A stretch of 48,428 nt of DNA from Polytrichum commune (GCA_950295325.1 OX485804.1:49726001-49774428); one strand, 5' to 3'; positions 32,395 through 44,340 are shown, numbered from the stretch's first letter. Translations and numbers: made by a program. The notes: generated by a model not told the origin, from the sequence alone.

Positions 32395-32927
32395 GGGCCG
32401 CTTTACACTTACCACTTAGAGGCCGGGCCGATTCGTTGTGTAACAGGCTTGAAATCCTCACTTGTGATTGGCCAAAAGGTTGAAATTAGTCCCAACCTCT
32501 TTACACCTAGAGGTCGGGCTGAAATGGTGGTATGAATTTTTAAATCAAAAAATGCATGGTATGACATGGCCCGAGCTCGTTGAATTGGGTGCACCCAAAA
32601 TGGAGGGCTAATTCTTGGCCGCGGGGCCAATGTCACATTTCAATAAAAAATAAATTAAAATGATTTTTTCAACGAACTATATTCATTGGATTATGTGAAA
32701 ATATGAACGGCTCTATGCTAGATTATGCTAGATCCGTTGGATTATGCTAGATTTATTGAATCGGCCTAGCTTCTTGGCCCTGAGGCCTTTACATATGGAA
32801 AAATTGGCCCCCATTATAATCTTATTATAATGTGTAGTTGAGGCTGGCCTCCAACCCAAAAGGGACTGAAATTTCATGCAATTGGCCTCAAGGGGAATTG
32901 GCCCAACCTCTAGGTGTAAAGCGGCCC
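32395..32927. mobile_element. PIF/Harbinger-like MITE with TTA target-site duplication
   Basis: The termini GGGCCGCTTTACAC (32395-32408) and GTGTAAAGCGGCCC (32914-32927) are perfect 14 bp inverted repeats, with further imperfect matching inward (CTTAGAGGCCGGGCC against GGCCCAACCTCTAG). Both sides carry TTA (32392-32394 and 32928-32930), the 3 bp target-site duplication typical of PIF/Harbinger (Tourist-like) elements. The 533 bp interior has no transposase. A second TIR-like block, TTTACACCTAGAGGTCGGGC, lies inside the left end at 32501-32520, suggesting a partial internal duplication or nested end. Confidence 0.8.
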
Positions 32928-32930
32928 TTA

Positions 32931-35726
32931 CTGCATGTATCACTCCAACGAGACTCCAACGAGACTTCAACACCTGCTTTTGAGTGCAAAATGGTTCAAT
33001 AGATTCCTAGAACAAACATTTACAGTATCATTCTAAGGATTAAAATGATGGCTCATCAGTTGGGAGCATCATAAAGGCACTGCTCAACCCCTGCACAACA
33101 CCGATCATTTCAAGCAAATTTATGTAACTGGTTAAGAAGGTTGCATATATGTGTTTTTTGAAAATTTGTCATCAGTTGAGGTTCAGGTCGCTTGTTCTCT
33201 TTATGACACTGGACTTGGATTAGATTTGCTAATCATTTGGATTGACTTCTTATATTTATTGCACATCATAAGAGGTCACAAAAGCTTACAATGAGATGCA
33301 ATAAGTTAATAATTGGCAGGTTTGTATGTGATAGACGTCAAGGGGCGGTTCACATGAACACCAAAGTGTGTGGTAGCCCTAACTTTTGTATGTTCCAATT
33401 GGCAGATAAAAGATGTTGTCATTCAAGTTGGGTTTATACTTAAGCCAATGTTCATGTCATTCTATTAAGGATGAGAAGTCCACTTGGAATCTTACATACT
33501 CAATGTAGATAACATTTTCCCATATTTTGGGAGCATTTTTTCCTACCATTGCTTTTAGGTCAGCTTAACGGAGTGATGGGAGACCATGACTCCTTCAATC
33601 TCATAGTTGTAGGTTTATTTATTATAATTGATTGTGTGATGCACATTGACAAGTCTTAAAGTGAATAGTTATAGCCTTTGCCATTGTCTCGCTTGGGCAT
33701 ACACCGAGACCCTACATCATATCACTATATGTCTTTTAGCCCCCCCCCCCCCCCCATGGTCACCTCCAACAAAGTGGTGTACCAATGTCATGTTGCATGG
33801 CCTTGGTGTAAACCACCCACAAGATGAGTAAATCTTCATGTAACCTAAGAAATCATGACATGCGTATATTGGTGTCCAAGATCAAAAAGTGGTTTACTTG
33901 TCGTGTTCATAGTAACACAACACATTGTACATGTTCTCTTCATTGATTTAGAATAAATAACTTTGTTTAGTCATACCCACCTATGTTCCACCACATAGAA
34001 TATTTGTTTGAGTATTCTCTATATTGTGTTGGGGTGCCTTGGTGACATTTAAGAGTTAAAAGGTCTATGGGGCTCAATGTCCAATCTATGTACACTTATG
34101 CACCCTAATCTTGAGAGTTGCCTATTTAAAATTTGTATATTTTGTTTTGAATGACTTGATTTTAGATATGCGTAACAATACTAAGAGCTCAACCAATGCT
34201 TTGTGAGGCCCGGAATCTGTCATGGATTGTGCCACCATTATTTCAGGAACTTACACACTGTGAACAATGCACAAGCAAGTGTAATGTAACTCCACTGAGA
34301 TTGTATGAGTGGCAATTTTTCGTATTCACCAACTTTCTGGTTATTACTAGCTTCCATGCTTTTTGTTAAGTACTAAAAAATAGGCATGATTGCCTGCAAT
34401 GTTGTAATTGAGTTCCTTGTTTAACATTTGTTGATTTTCGCAAGGGTTTGTAGCGCAAGGTCTTAGTGATGTTGTGTGATCACTTTTGGCACAATCAACT
34501 AAAACTAAAAGCGTGGAGATTAAATACACATTTTTGTAGATAGAGAAACTCACATAGGGCCTCAAGGATGACTAGAAGAAGTTTTGTTATCCCTTGTCAT
34601 TTGGGGTTTGGCCTTAGGCAAGACATGACTTACATAGGACCCACAAATCACCCCTTGCTATGCACGTAGTCAACTTCATTACCTTATTTGGTAGGAAAAC
34701 TATTTGAGAATTGGATTATTTGTTGATCATGATAGCTTGTCAATGGCATGAAACTTTAATGAACTTAAAGGAAGAGTGTCCCTCGTTTTAATTGATAGGA
34801 TGGATGAAGTTCTAGATGTCATTAATGAAATTTGACAAAATCTCTTATCACATTCATATATATTCTACAGGAGTTTATTTATCAGATTACAGTGTAATGT
34901 CTTTATGGGCATTGAAAGACCAAAAACTTAAGATCACAAGATTGTATGTACTCATAAATTGGTCCAAATAAAACATGAAGCTAATAAGTAGTCTTGGGGG
35001 CACACTTCCAATATTTTTCAAAGAACGTAGAATATAAGATAAGGTGGCATTTATTTTTCAAAAGTAAAATTTACAACAAAGTTATAATTAGGAAATGATG
35101 GCCTTTATACCTATTATATAGGTTCAAGAAACTTAGCCTACTAGTTTTTATGAGCTTTTATAAATATATATCTATATATATGTAATATATGTGAAAAAAT
35201 ATCCCAAGAGAAAGATCAAAAGCTTGTTGAGATAATTTTCTTGAAGACTCCCAACAAAAGCCAAATCGTTGCATAGATCTTAGGGAGACCTTATGCTATT
35301 TGCCTGGTGAGAATAATATTTATCATGTCATCCCAAATAGTGAGACTAATTTCATTCATAACATTGAACACATTGAAGGAATCCATGAGGGAAGGAGGAA
35401 CGACCTCCCCGAAACCCTAACGAGGGGCTCATTTCCAACCCCCCCCCCCCCCCCCCCTCCTTATATGTTGTGTGGCTAACAAGGATGTGTTAGCTCAAAG
35501 GGATGTGCAAGTTTTGAGTGTGATGTGGTGGCATGGTGGCGTGATTAGGATGTGAGTAATATCTCTCTTTTTCCTTTGAAATGCTTTGAATATTGCTTGT
35601 GGAGTGTATGAATCTAGAGTTTAAGAATTTGTTGTGTGAGGAGGATGTGTAGCTCATGGATCTATACTCCGTAATTTAGTACATGAGTAGTTTCACGATC
35701 TATGCTCATGTTTTCCCCATGAAAAT
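32931..35726. other. Gene-free stretch with two long C-tracts
   Basis: No coding region recognised. C16 lies at 33740-33755 and C19 at 35439-35457, and AT-rich runs (TATATATCTATATATATG) lie near 35165-35182. Confidence 0.45.
35439..35457. repeat. C19 homopolymer
   Basis: Nineteen consecutive C; the opposite strand is a G-tract that could form four-stranded structures. Its length may be inaccurate in the assembly. Confidence 0.8.
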
Positions 35727-36254
35727 TTGGTATATTTCAATTATTCTAATGACTATGTAACGGTTGCTTATTCTAGTTCTACTTGTCTGATAGGATTGGG
35801 CTCAAATTGCGAAGTATATTTTGTGCAAAGACAGAGCACATTGAAGAAATCTGCTGCAAAGGCTGCAAGAAAGCGAACAAGGGTTAGAGTTGCAATTGCA
35901 TACATGTGTGGCAATGATAAGGATGTGGGATCCTATTGGATAGGAAGGGTGCAGAAGATGTGAAGGAAAGTTGGATGACAATGGGGAATATCACAACAAC
36001 CTATGGACTTTTAAAACAAACCATCATCCAATGGGAAGAAAATCCAATGGTCTAGTTGCAACATTATGGTCTTATTGTATTGGTTTTCTAAAGGTAGAGT
36101 TTCTTTAAAGTACAAATATGATACTTCAGACTCTAAGTCGAAAGATGTCGATTCTATTATATCAATTATGATAATGACATATCAATCATCCTCCAAGTTG
36201 TATGCATTGGAGAGCAATGATGTTGAGTGTCTAGTACAATTTGTTTTTGCTTGA
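35727..36254 (+). pseudogene. One-frame coding remnant with a Y-W-I-G-R-V-Q-K motif
   Basis: A single reading frame runs for 176 codons from 35727 to the stop ending at 36254 with no frameshift. It has only three internal stops: TGA and TGA within the R-K-V-G / Q-W-G-I-S block just after 35961, and TAA after P-M-D-F. The two TGA codons are plausibly decayed CGA (Arg). A basic segment (K-K-S-A-A-K-A-A-R-K-R-T-R-V-R-V) precedes G-S-Y-W-I-G-R-V-Q-K-M. After the stops come V-L-L-Y-W-F-S-K, L-K-Y-K-Y-D-T-S-D-S-K and a stretch with D-V-D-S-I-I-S-I. The even, protein-like composition and single frame show a former gene. I do not recognise the family with certainty; the Y-W-I-G-R-V block is reminiscent of chromatin-reader folds such as BAH, which is a guess. 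Confidence 0.5.
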
Positions 36255-37714
36255 GGTTAAATTGTCTACTTGCATTCTAGACCGTATTGGTTTATACTTG
36301 AACCATTTGTGATGCAAATTTTACACCACATCTCATCAATAAATGTATATAATTTTCATCGTTATGTTTTTGTGTATTAGAATCTTGAAAAATGCCTTTA
36401 TTACTTCTAGTCCTAATATGAAAGGTTTACTAACCATAACATGCAATTATGGTTATAAAACCTCAAAAATTGTATAGTTAACATATCATCCCATCAAGAG
36501 ACTTGAATTTTGATATTATATAATTATAGGGTCCTCAAAATATATGCCAAACAAAATACTTACCCCCCACCCCCCTAAAATATATTGGATATTGCATATA
36601 TGCAACATTTGATAGTAGATGACCCATGTGTAAGTCGTGTGTCTTCATGGTGATTGGCATAGAGCTATTGTATGTCCCATCATTGCATGGTCTTTCAAGC
36701 AAGGTCAAGAGAGCTAGTAGGATATTGGAAGGACATCAATTTAGAAGAATTTTCCTTCTAAAATTGATAGTAATAAAGCAACATATATCATCAATATAAG
36801 ACCAAGTGTATCTTGATTTGTTACATCCATGTACTTGTTAACATGGTAGAGGATGACAAGCAATAGCAGGTCAACTCTATTATATATATTTTTGAGAACT
36901 TCAAAGTTCACAGAAACACATACTTTCAAAATATTAAGTATGTGTGATAACCTAGGGTCTAATATACTAATTTTGGGTAAATTTTGTAAAATAATTACAT
37001 AGTATAGGGTGCTCTAGTTGCGTGAAACATTAAAATATGTAATATGAAATTTGATTTAACATCATAAAATTACCTAAGTAATAAATATATATTACCATGG
37101 AAATAAGGGGCTAGATACCCAAAAAAATCATCTACCTTGCATTTCAAATATGGAGAGTGGAAGAATAATTGATGATTTTCCATAAAGAATCAAGGGATGG
37201 ATGAAATCACTCATGAAATTCACCCCCAACGACTTCTAGATCAAGGTTTCATGATTCTCAATCTGCATAAGAATTTCAACCCAACATATGGGCCTTGTAG
37301 CTTATAATACACTTTAAGGACTTTGAAAATCGGGAAATGTTTTGTACATTTAAGTAATATAGAGTATCGTCATAATCAATCACTCAACAATCTAGAAGTA
37401 CCCATAGAGTACTTATTGTCAAAATAATTTATAATTATAATCTATTCTAGTAGGTAAATAACCCCTCCATAAAATACCACATTATTCAGGAGTATACATA
37501 TTCTAAGCCTAGCCTCCCCCCCTCCTATTGGGTTGATTGGATACGGTGGTTCTGTCCACGTGTTACTAGAAGAGTAACCTCATGGAGATAACTTCTTTCC
37601 ATACCTCCAAGACCAAAAACTACATAATTTTATATGTATAGGAGAGGTTAGACTATGGTAGTGACTCAGTTGACCCCCTCCCAGATAGTGAATAGAAATG
37701 AAGTACAAAAACGT
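36255..37714. other. Gene-free AT-rich stretch
   Basis: No coding region or structured repeat recognised. Short C-rich runs lie near 36564-36577 and 37516-37525. Confidence 0.45.
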
Positions 37715-40038
37715 ATGAGAATGTCGTAGGACACGTACGAGGACGACGATCCCAACCACGACTACTTGAAAGAGGATGTCGACATCGATGACCTTGTCAT
37801 TCCGTTCTCGAGCATCGACAACCTTGGAGGCGAAGGGAATGCGAAGCCATTGCAAGTGCAAATAACAGAGCTGGAGGTAGAGATTCTAACTGCAAAGCGT
37901 ACCCTTTTGTGAACACAACGTGCACAACATGTTCATTCATCTAGAAGTGCATTTGCTGAGAGGGATGTGACACTACGAAGCTATGCATCCGAGCAACGAA
38001 GTCGGAGGCGTAGGATATCAAAGCAACAGCAGGACGAGAAATTCGTGAGAGAGCAATGCGGTAAGAAAATGTACACCGTGAAGGTAGACATGAAAGGTAA
38101 TATTTGTAGCCAAATATTTGAGAGGACATTCACATGATATAGATTTTAGCGAGAATAATTACAACGCACATAAGACATCAACGCTATTAAATATAAAACA
38201 ATGTGTCAACAACACGTTTAAATATGAAGGGGAACTAGAACGAGTCACAGAGGAGGCATTTCATGCAACACTGAAATGACAGCTGAAAATCAAGCAGTAC
38301 CAATTGATAAAAACGTTGCAAGCAGGCATGAGCAAGTCAAAACATATTTGGCTAGATCATTGGATTAATTTGTCTAAGTTAATATCAGAGGACCGCAAAC
38401 TCAAATAGGCCGAGAAGTTAAAGGGAAATCGAGCACATGTAAATAGGCCTTCAGTGGTGGGTCGCAGCGAAGAGGATATCACAACCAACCTGGTAAGAAT
38501 GAATTTCTCAATTATTGGTGTAAATAGTTTTTATGAAGTATATTGTATCAATATGCATAAGATACTAATGCAAGGGAAGGATAAATTGCATGTCTACATA
38601 GTTTAGAGTTGGAGAAGACGTTAACACGCAAGGAGGTTGACACGGAGCTCCAATCGCGGAGAGAGGATGCAACACGGAAGGCAGACAAGAGCCACATGTC
38701 CGATGACTCCCGTGGAGGAGCTAGAATAGATCTTAGTTCTCCGTCGAGCCGCGTGTCGAGTGCGGGCGATGACCGGAACCTACACAAGCGGATGCTCGGG
38801 TTGGAAGAAAGCATGAAACTCATGATGGTCGCTCTCAAAATTGGAGGGGTGCACAACACAGAAACCGCGAAGGAGAACATTGCAACATTTGCTAGAGTTA
38901 GTAATATGGAAAATTCATCTATAGAAATTGCTCATGTAGAGATACACAATGAGTGTCTGCATCATGAATTTAAGGATAATGAGGTAATTGCAGACACTCA
39001 GATAGTAGAGAAGGTGGAATAAAAGTGGCAGGAGGAGCATTAACAAATTGAAAGAACTGTAGGATGTTTGGCAGTTGTACTAACAATGATATGTGTGTTA
39101 ATATGTACATGTTAAATAAATTGCAGTAGTCATGATTGTGAACATCGTGACTCATAATAATCATGTTTGCACATGTAATAACTAGTAGTAATCATTTTGA
39201 AGTAGCATTGTAGAATATACGGACAACAATGATAAATTCGCCTTCACAAAGGTTCGATGTGCGAAATAATAATGGGCAAATAAAAATATTCTTTGATTGA
39301 GAAGAAAACGGAAGACCAACATGAAGAGAAGAAGGAGGAAACACTAACGAAAGGAAAAGATGATGCAAAAGAATGTGATACAGTATCTCAACAGGAAGAA
39401 CATCGATAAGTCCGCAAAAAAGAGCTCGCATCACGGATGTGGAGAAATTTCAAATTGCCGCAGGAGCTCAGGTGAGTCCAATTAAAGATAGGGCAGCTGC
39501 AGGAGTCCAACCGCAGAGACCAACGACCAAGATTACACAACACAAAGGTCCAAAAAGAATGTTGGAAGCGGAAAAGATGCCGAGGTAGATGACGGACGTC
39601 GAAAACAAGAAGGGGGAACCACAAAAATGTGAATATCTTAACCAAACACTGTCATTGTGTATTACTTTGTGAAATCAACTATATACGTGCATGCTGCATT
39701 CGTGAATTTTTAATGCACGTCTTGTTTACAAGTGCAGGCAGTCATAGTGATCGGGAAACCACCACCGCCCTCCACATTTTCGGTAGAGGATGTTGTGGAA
39801 ATAATGGGTTATGGAGTAGGAAAATTGATCGCACACGGAAAGATCATAAATGTATAAGGATGTTCAAATTTACGAAGGATGTGTGTTTGTAAAGGTACAT
39901 AAAAACGAAAATGGCGAGTATGTTCTCTTCAGATATGTGGAAATGGATAACCCATCTATGCGGAAGATTGAAGAAGATGTGGAGAACTTCATATTGTGGC
40001 CTACTGAGTTTCTACGGCATGCATGTGTGCAGTTGTAG
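37715..40038 (+). pseudogene. Decayed multi-exon gene resembling Ptta/TNP1 (En/Spm, CACTA) transposon proteins
   Basis: Four or five coding blocks remain. Block 1 (37715-38060) is acidic, then Arg/Gln-rich, with stops at 37727-37729 and 37910-37912, and ends at a strong donor GCG/GTAAGA. Block 2 (about 38196-38492) has the T-E-E-A-F start, then H-I-W-L-D-H-W-I-N-L and later K-G-N-R-A-H-V, two stops, and a phase-0 donor CTG/GTAAGA. The W...NR...G-x-S-like order resembles Ptta/En/Spm (Transposase_24) proteins. Block 3 (38609-39022) is a Ser/Arg-rich linker plus helix. Block 4 (about 39299-39588) is basic and low-complexity. Block 5 (39738-40038, acceptor TGTTTACAAGTGCAG) has G-K-P-P-P-P-S, then, after a frameshift near 39849, G-C-V-F-V-K-V and E-N-F-I-L-W-P-T-E-F. 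This W-P ending is typical of TNP1-type (Transposase_23) domains. Assignment is from memory of family layout. Confidence 0.5.
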
Positions 40039-40369
40039 TTAAGTGCATAAAATATAAGTTGTGTATAAGATGAATTGTGTGCAATAATAATTTGTAAAGA
40101 AGAATGAAAATGTGCTTTGTAGATGAGATGTACATATGTGATGTCTCCTAGTGAATTTATAAAAGACATTGAATATGCTTTATCATCTCTTGTACTGAAC
40201 TTTGTCAATATGTGAACCAAACGTATTCATGTTATGTAGTCCAGCAAATGATGGCGATCAATATTGACTGTCGTACTTTGATATACATTGTTTAAATGCA
40301 ATGTCTACATGAAATTATATCTTAGACCTCATTGTTCAGTCTGGCGTTGTTGTTAAGTGATCCTTATTG

Positions 40370-41039
40370 ATGACTATATCTAGTTTCTTTATGTAGAAAA
40401 ACATTATAACACTTATGAATGCTAACTCCGATGTTGTTTGCAAATGGTATTATTTGTAATCATGTGTGAAGACCACATGCAATCATTAAAAGTGAGCATA
40501 TGTATTCATGTCTTGTAGTGCATTGTTGGAATATTTTTACTATGTTTAGTCAGATGTTGTTGCAAGGTGTTCAAATATCATGACTATGTTCTGCCAATAT
40601 GATGGCGCAAAATGTTTGTTAATGATGACAATGTTTAATCATCACGTATACTGCAGAAGTACAATCGTTATGAATGTAAACTTCGATGATTTTTAAAATA
40701 ATATTAATTATTAACAAACATAGTGACTACATATAATGACCAAAATTCAAACACTGAGTACTAATCCAGAAAATTTGACCAGCGCCTCGGATTGTAAAGC
40801 GCCAAATGTGACAATTTTTGGGAAGACATCATGTATCATATGACTATTATTAGTCGCAATATGACTAAAAGCATTTGTTGATGAATAAATGTACTTCACA
40901 AATTAACATTGGTAGACAAGATCATGTAGTCGTGCAAATACAGAACATTATAAATTAAAGTCATGTAGTAATCACTATTTCCAATCAAATGACATGACTA
41001 CATATGACTATATATAGTCACACACAAATGACTAAATAT
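40370..41039. repeat. Cluster of ATGACTA/TAGTCAT motifs (possible CACTA subterminal region)
   Basis: ATGACTA occurs at 40370, 40580, 40840, 40861, 40994, 41004 and 41028. Inverted or near forms (TAGTCGC 40851, TAGTCA 41015, GTGACTACA near 40722, TAGTCGTGC near 40930) occur between them. The copies crowd toward 41.0 kb and follow the TNP1-like pseudogene. Clustered short motifs in both orientations are typical of CACTA subterminal repeats bound by the element's own protein. A TAGTG follows at 41035-41039, but I could not find a matching CACTA end on the left. Confidence 0.45.
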
Positions 41040-43239
41040 AGTGAGAAATGATGAGGCGTTGGGGGGCGGCCCAAAACGAGGTCCCAAAACTTCATGGAGA
41101 ACGTTCCGTGGGGAACAAAAACTGTCTGATATGACCGTAGTCATTTTGTCTGGAGCGATTGGTCCAACATGACCAAGTTGAGAACTGGAAATGGTGCTAG
41201 TCATCAATGCACTTTACTACCTATTTCAGTCATAAATCCCGGTCATTTTTTTGTGTTTTCCTTGGAGTGCAAAACACAGGAGGTAGTTGAACATTTAGCA
41301 ACTTTACCATCAGGTAGAGAGGAGATTTCACAGCCGGAATTCGAACTGCCAACCTCTTCCTTGAGATTTGGGTATCTCTCCACCATCATCCGGTAGTTTA
41401 AGGTCGTCTCGGACCAATAGATAAGGACTTTGTGGTGGATAATAATGTGGCATTGGTCTGAAAGGCTTTGAAAGTTGATTACTAAGAGGATCATTTTATA
41501 GTGAATGTTGGACATGCTTTAAAGGTAAACGTGGTTGATACACTTGCTTATGTCAAACAAACTTATGTATTTCTGTAATGTGTGCTTAAGTTTGGATGTA
41601 AGAACGGACATCAAACAAATATGTGTTGAAAAGATATTGGACTATATGCTCGAAATTTGCTTGCTACTTGAGGTCTAGTAGCCAGCATGGTTGGAGGATG
41701 AGGGGAGGAGATTTCGAGATGAAAGAGAATTTCCGTTTTGATATTTACATAATATGTTCATCATGAGGAAAATGACTACAACCTCTAAGATAGAGTGTGC
41801 TAAAACGGGGCCAAAACCAACACCCTAAAATCTTGCATAAGAAATACATACATATTGATTTTGAATCTCCACCACCTTAAGGTTCTTGTGCTACTTTTGT
41901 GAAAAACCAAACCCGAAACGGGAAAGACATGGGGTGAACTCCTCTCTGCTTGTTTTGGGTCATCTACCAATAAGTCATTGAACTCTTGTAGCTCCTATAC
42001 ACAGAATTCAAATAAGACACGGTTTGATACGTCGGAATCCTTGTAACTTGTTAATCAGCTAAAGTCGATTAAATCTAATCGTGTTATTGATACATGGCGC
42101 TCAAAACGACAGTTTTAGCAGCATTAACCTTCGCGACACACAACTCTCGTGTGTGGGGTTAATATCTTAGGAGAGAAGTGGGCTCATGCGCAAAAGCAAC
42201 TAATTTTAGATCCGTGTAAGTTGCATCAGAAATTCGGGTCCGCCTGCGTTTTCAAGAATGATGCACCTGAATTCCCAAGATCTTTTAAGCACTGTAACGT
42301 AGTGTCCTTGCAACCTTTTTGGGAACGCTTTGGGACTCGATCAAGAAGAAAAGGGCTTGGACCAAGAGTATATATGGGAAGTACAAGCACGATATGTGCC
42401 ACTCCAGTCTTCAATGGTTTTGTCGAACCTTTTCCAAGCACAAGATGTGGTAAATACTGCCACACTTAGTTAGACAATGATTATCTTTTTGTCCTACAAC
42501 TTTTGACTTCAAGTGCTCCGTATAACATAAGTGGTGGTTAGATCATACAAGCCCCTCTCTCTCTCTCTTCTTCTCGATATATATATATATACATACCTTA
42601 TATATATATATTGGGTATGTATAATGTGGTCCTTTTGTGTGCACTTCTAGCTTTATAATCATTTTGGGTTGTTGGATAGAAGTTTCAACTTGTTCCATTT
42701 GCTTTGTGATTGTGAAGCATAGAAATTGTCATTTTGTTAGAGTTCAAAGTGAAGATTCTTTTCCTCTTTGATCAATCACATGGATCTCCTCGCCCTAGAA
42801 TGGAGTCCACGTTTTCAGCACGTAGTCCGATCTCATTGTACCATATAGTTATATCGGTGTCCTTTCATAACTACAAGTCTTTGGCATCTACCATTCAAAT
42901 ATGGGTGTCCGATTAAGAAGAGTGACCACACAATGTCCAAACAAGCCCTACTCAATATCTAACTTATGATGACCTCCTCAAGAAAGTTTCTTGATGCAAC
43001 TTGGTCCTTCCTTGACCTAGCAAAGATGTTGAGAGCATGCAAGTGCTTACAAAGATGGTTAACCTTAATCACTCAACCGGCCCACCCATGGTACGTTCCC
43101 CGTCTCTCACGGCACGAGTCACGACACCAACTATCACAATTAGCATTTGGAGTTATGCAACATTCTAATGTTTATGACAAGTTTTATTTTTTTTGCAACA
43201 AGTACAAATAGACTATGGAGTAATTTGTATGTATCCTAG
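41040..43239. other. Gene-free stretch with GC-richer patches
   Basis: The 42070-42480 part is GC-richer and has open frames on both strands, but no ATG-initiated protein with recognisable features. A short repeat related to 24985-25061 lies at 41586-41663. A CT run plus AT run (about 42549-42612) forms a compound microsatellite. The block ACCATTCAAATATGGGTGTCC near 42890 is a fragment of family D. Confidence 0.4.
42549..42612. repeat. Compound (CT)n-(AT)n microsatellite
   Basis: CTCTCTCTCTCTCTTCTTCTC is followed by two AT-dinucleotide runs (GATATATATATATATAC and TATATATATATATT) separated by CATACCTT. Confidence 0.75.
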
Positions 43240-43421
43240 AAAGAGTGAACGGGATCATATGGGTGGTCACGCAATCGCCATTCAGCCGTTCCACAGTTAC
43301 ACCATTTGATCATGGCGGGATGGGTCCCACAAAGAGTGAACGGGATCATATGGGTGGCCACGCAATCGCCATTCAGCCTTTCCACAGTTACACCATCTGA
43401 TCATGGCGGGATGGGTCCCAC
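43240..43421. repeat. Tandem duplication, two 91 bp units
   Basis: AAAGAGTGAACGGGATCATA starts at 43240 and again at 43331; both units end GGCGGGATGGGTCCCAC. They differ at about three positions (GGTGGTC against GGTGGCC, CAGCCG against CAGCCT, CATTTG against CATCTG). Non-coding. Confidence 0.85.
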
Positions 43422-43552
43422 GTTGCCAAACGCAGGGGCCCAAAGGTGACAAGGGGAGGGAGCAATGCCATTGAAGGGCCTAGACTTCCCCTTCCCCTTA
43501 AAGGGCAAGGGGAAGCTTTATAAAGTCCAAGGACTTTAAAAGGCCCAAGGTT

Positions 43553-43566
43553 GGGGGGGGGGGGGG
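43553..43566. repeat. G14 homopolymer at the outer edge of the foldback
   Basis: Fourteen G directly precede the left inverted arm (which starts CAAGTCCCTGG at 43567). The right arm has no such tract, so it is not part of the duplicated arm. Confidence 0.8.
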
Positions 43567-43974
43567 CAAGTCCCTGGTTGAGGCATAAAGCCGGCCAGGG
43601 ATGGAGGGCAAGCGAATCCGAGTCGTCCTCTCTCTACGCATAGGATTCAAACCACATTTTCACTTTTTGGGTCGCCCGAACGCTTGCCCGGCTTGCTGCC
43701 CGATTGTATATAAGACCAATGATCGGGGAGATTTTTGGGCATAATTGGTCGAGATCTTAGTGTTTGCAAGTCCAAGGGGTGGCATGTTGACATCTTCCAG
43801 TTTTCTTTCTTAAATTGGGGTATAATTTGTAAATCGGTAATTTCTAAAATGATCGGTAATTTCTTTGCAGTCTTGAACTTCAACCGGTTCATCTATAACT
43901 AACTATTGGTTCTCCTCAAGCATAGTATAAGATGGGTATGTGGTCACACTAGGGGACTTGCAGCTCCACAAGAC

Positions 43975-44340
43975 AAGGTGGACGGGTCTTAAATGGTTAC
44001 TTCTTCTCTAACTAGCATGCATCTCCTAGGGTATGGAACACGCGACTAGCATGTGATGGTTAGCAAATCTAAATCAAAGTTGCATCCACTTTCCTCTTAA
44101 TTTTGGAGCTCGTATGAACAAAAATATCATTATCAAAGAAAAGTTTTTCCGCGCTCATTATATGGTCATCCCCCTCACCCATACACACACAAAAACAACC
44201 ATGTTGACTATTGAGCTTACAATGGTTATCCAATTGTATCACACATGTCTTCTTGGTATCCATTTTTAAGGCCTCATCACACCACACCGCACCGCATACC
44301 ATTCAAATATAGGTGTCCAGTTGAGATAAGTAACTTATAG
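43975..44340 (+). repeat. Dispersed repeat family D, copy inside the foldback
   Basis: The counterpart of 18905-19290 (see that entry for shared blocks). It ends ATACCATTCAAATATAGGTG, the best-preserved version of the family's 3' block. It overlaps the inner end of the left arm, so the arm and family D overlap or derive from one larger element. Confidence 0.6.

Noticed and set aside
37950-40517. CACTA/TAGTG pentamers as ends of the CACTA-like element
   Set aside because: The pentamers present (for example CACTACG near 37970, GTAGTGC near 40517) lie inside the gene or lack extended inverted partners and a 3 bp target duplication.
41330-41360. GGAATTCGAACTGCCAACC resembling a tRNA T-arm/acceptor region
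   Set aside because: No acceptor stem, D-arm or anticodon arm can be folded around it; a chance match or old SINE fragment is more likely.
42149-42469. 106-codon frame in a GC-richer patch
   Set aside because: It opens with GTG, not ATG, has an overlapping antisense frame of similar length, and shows no recognisable motif.
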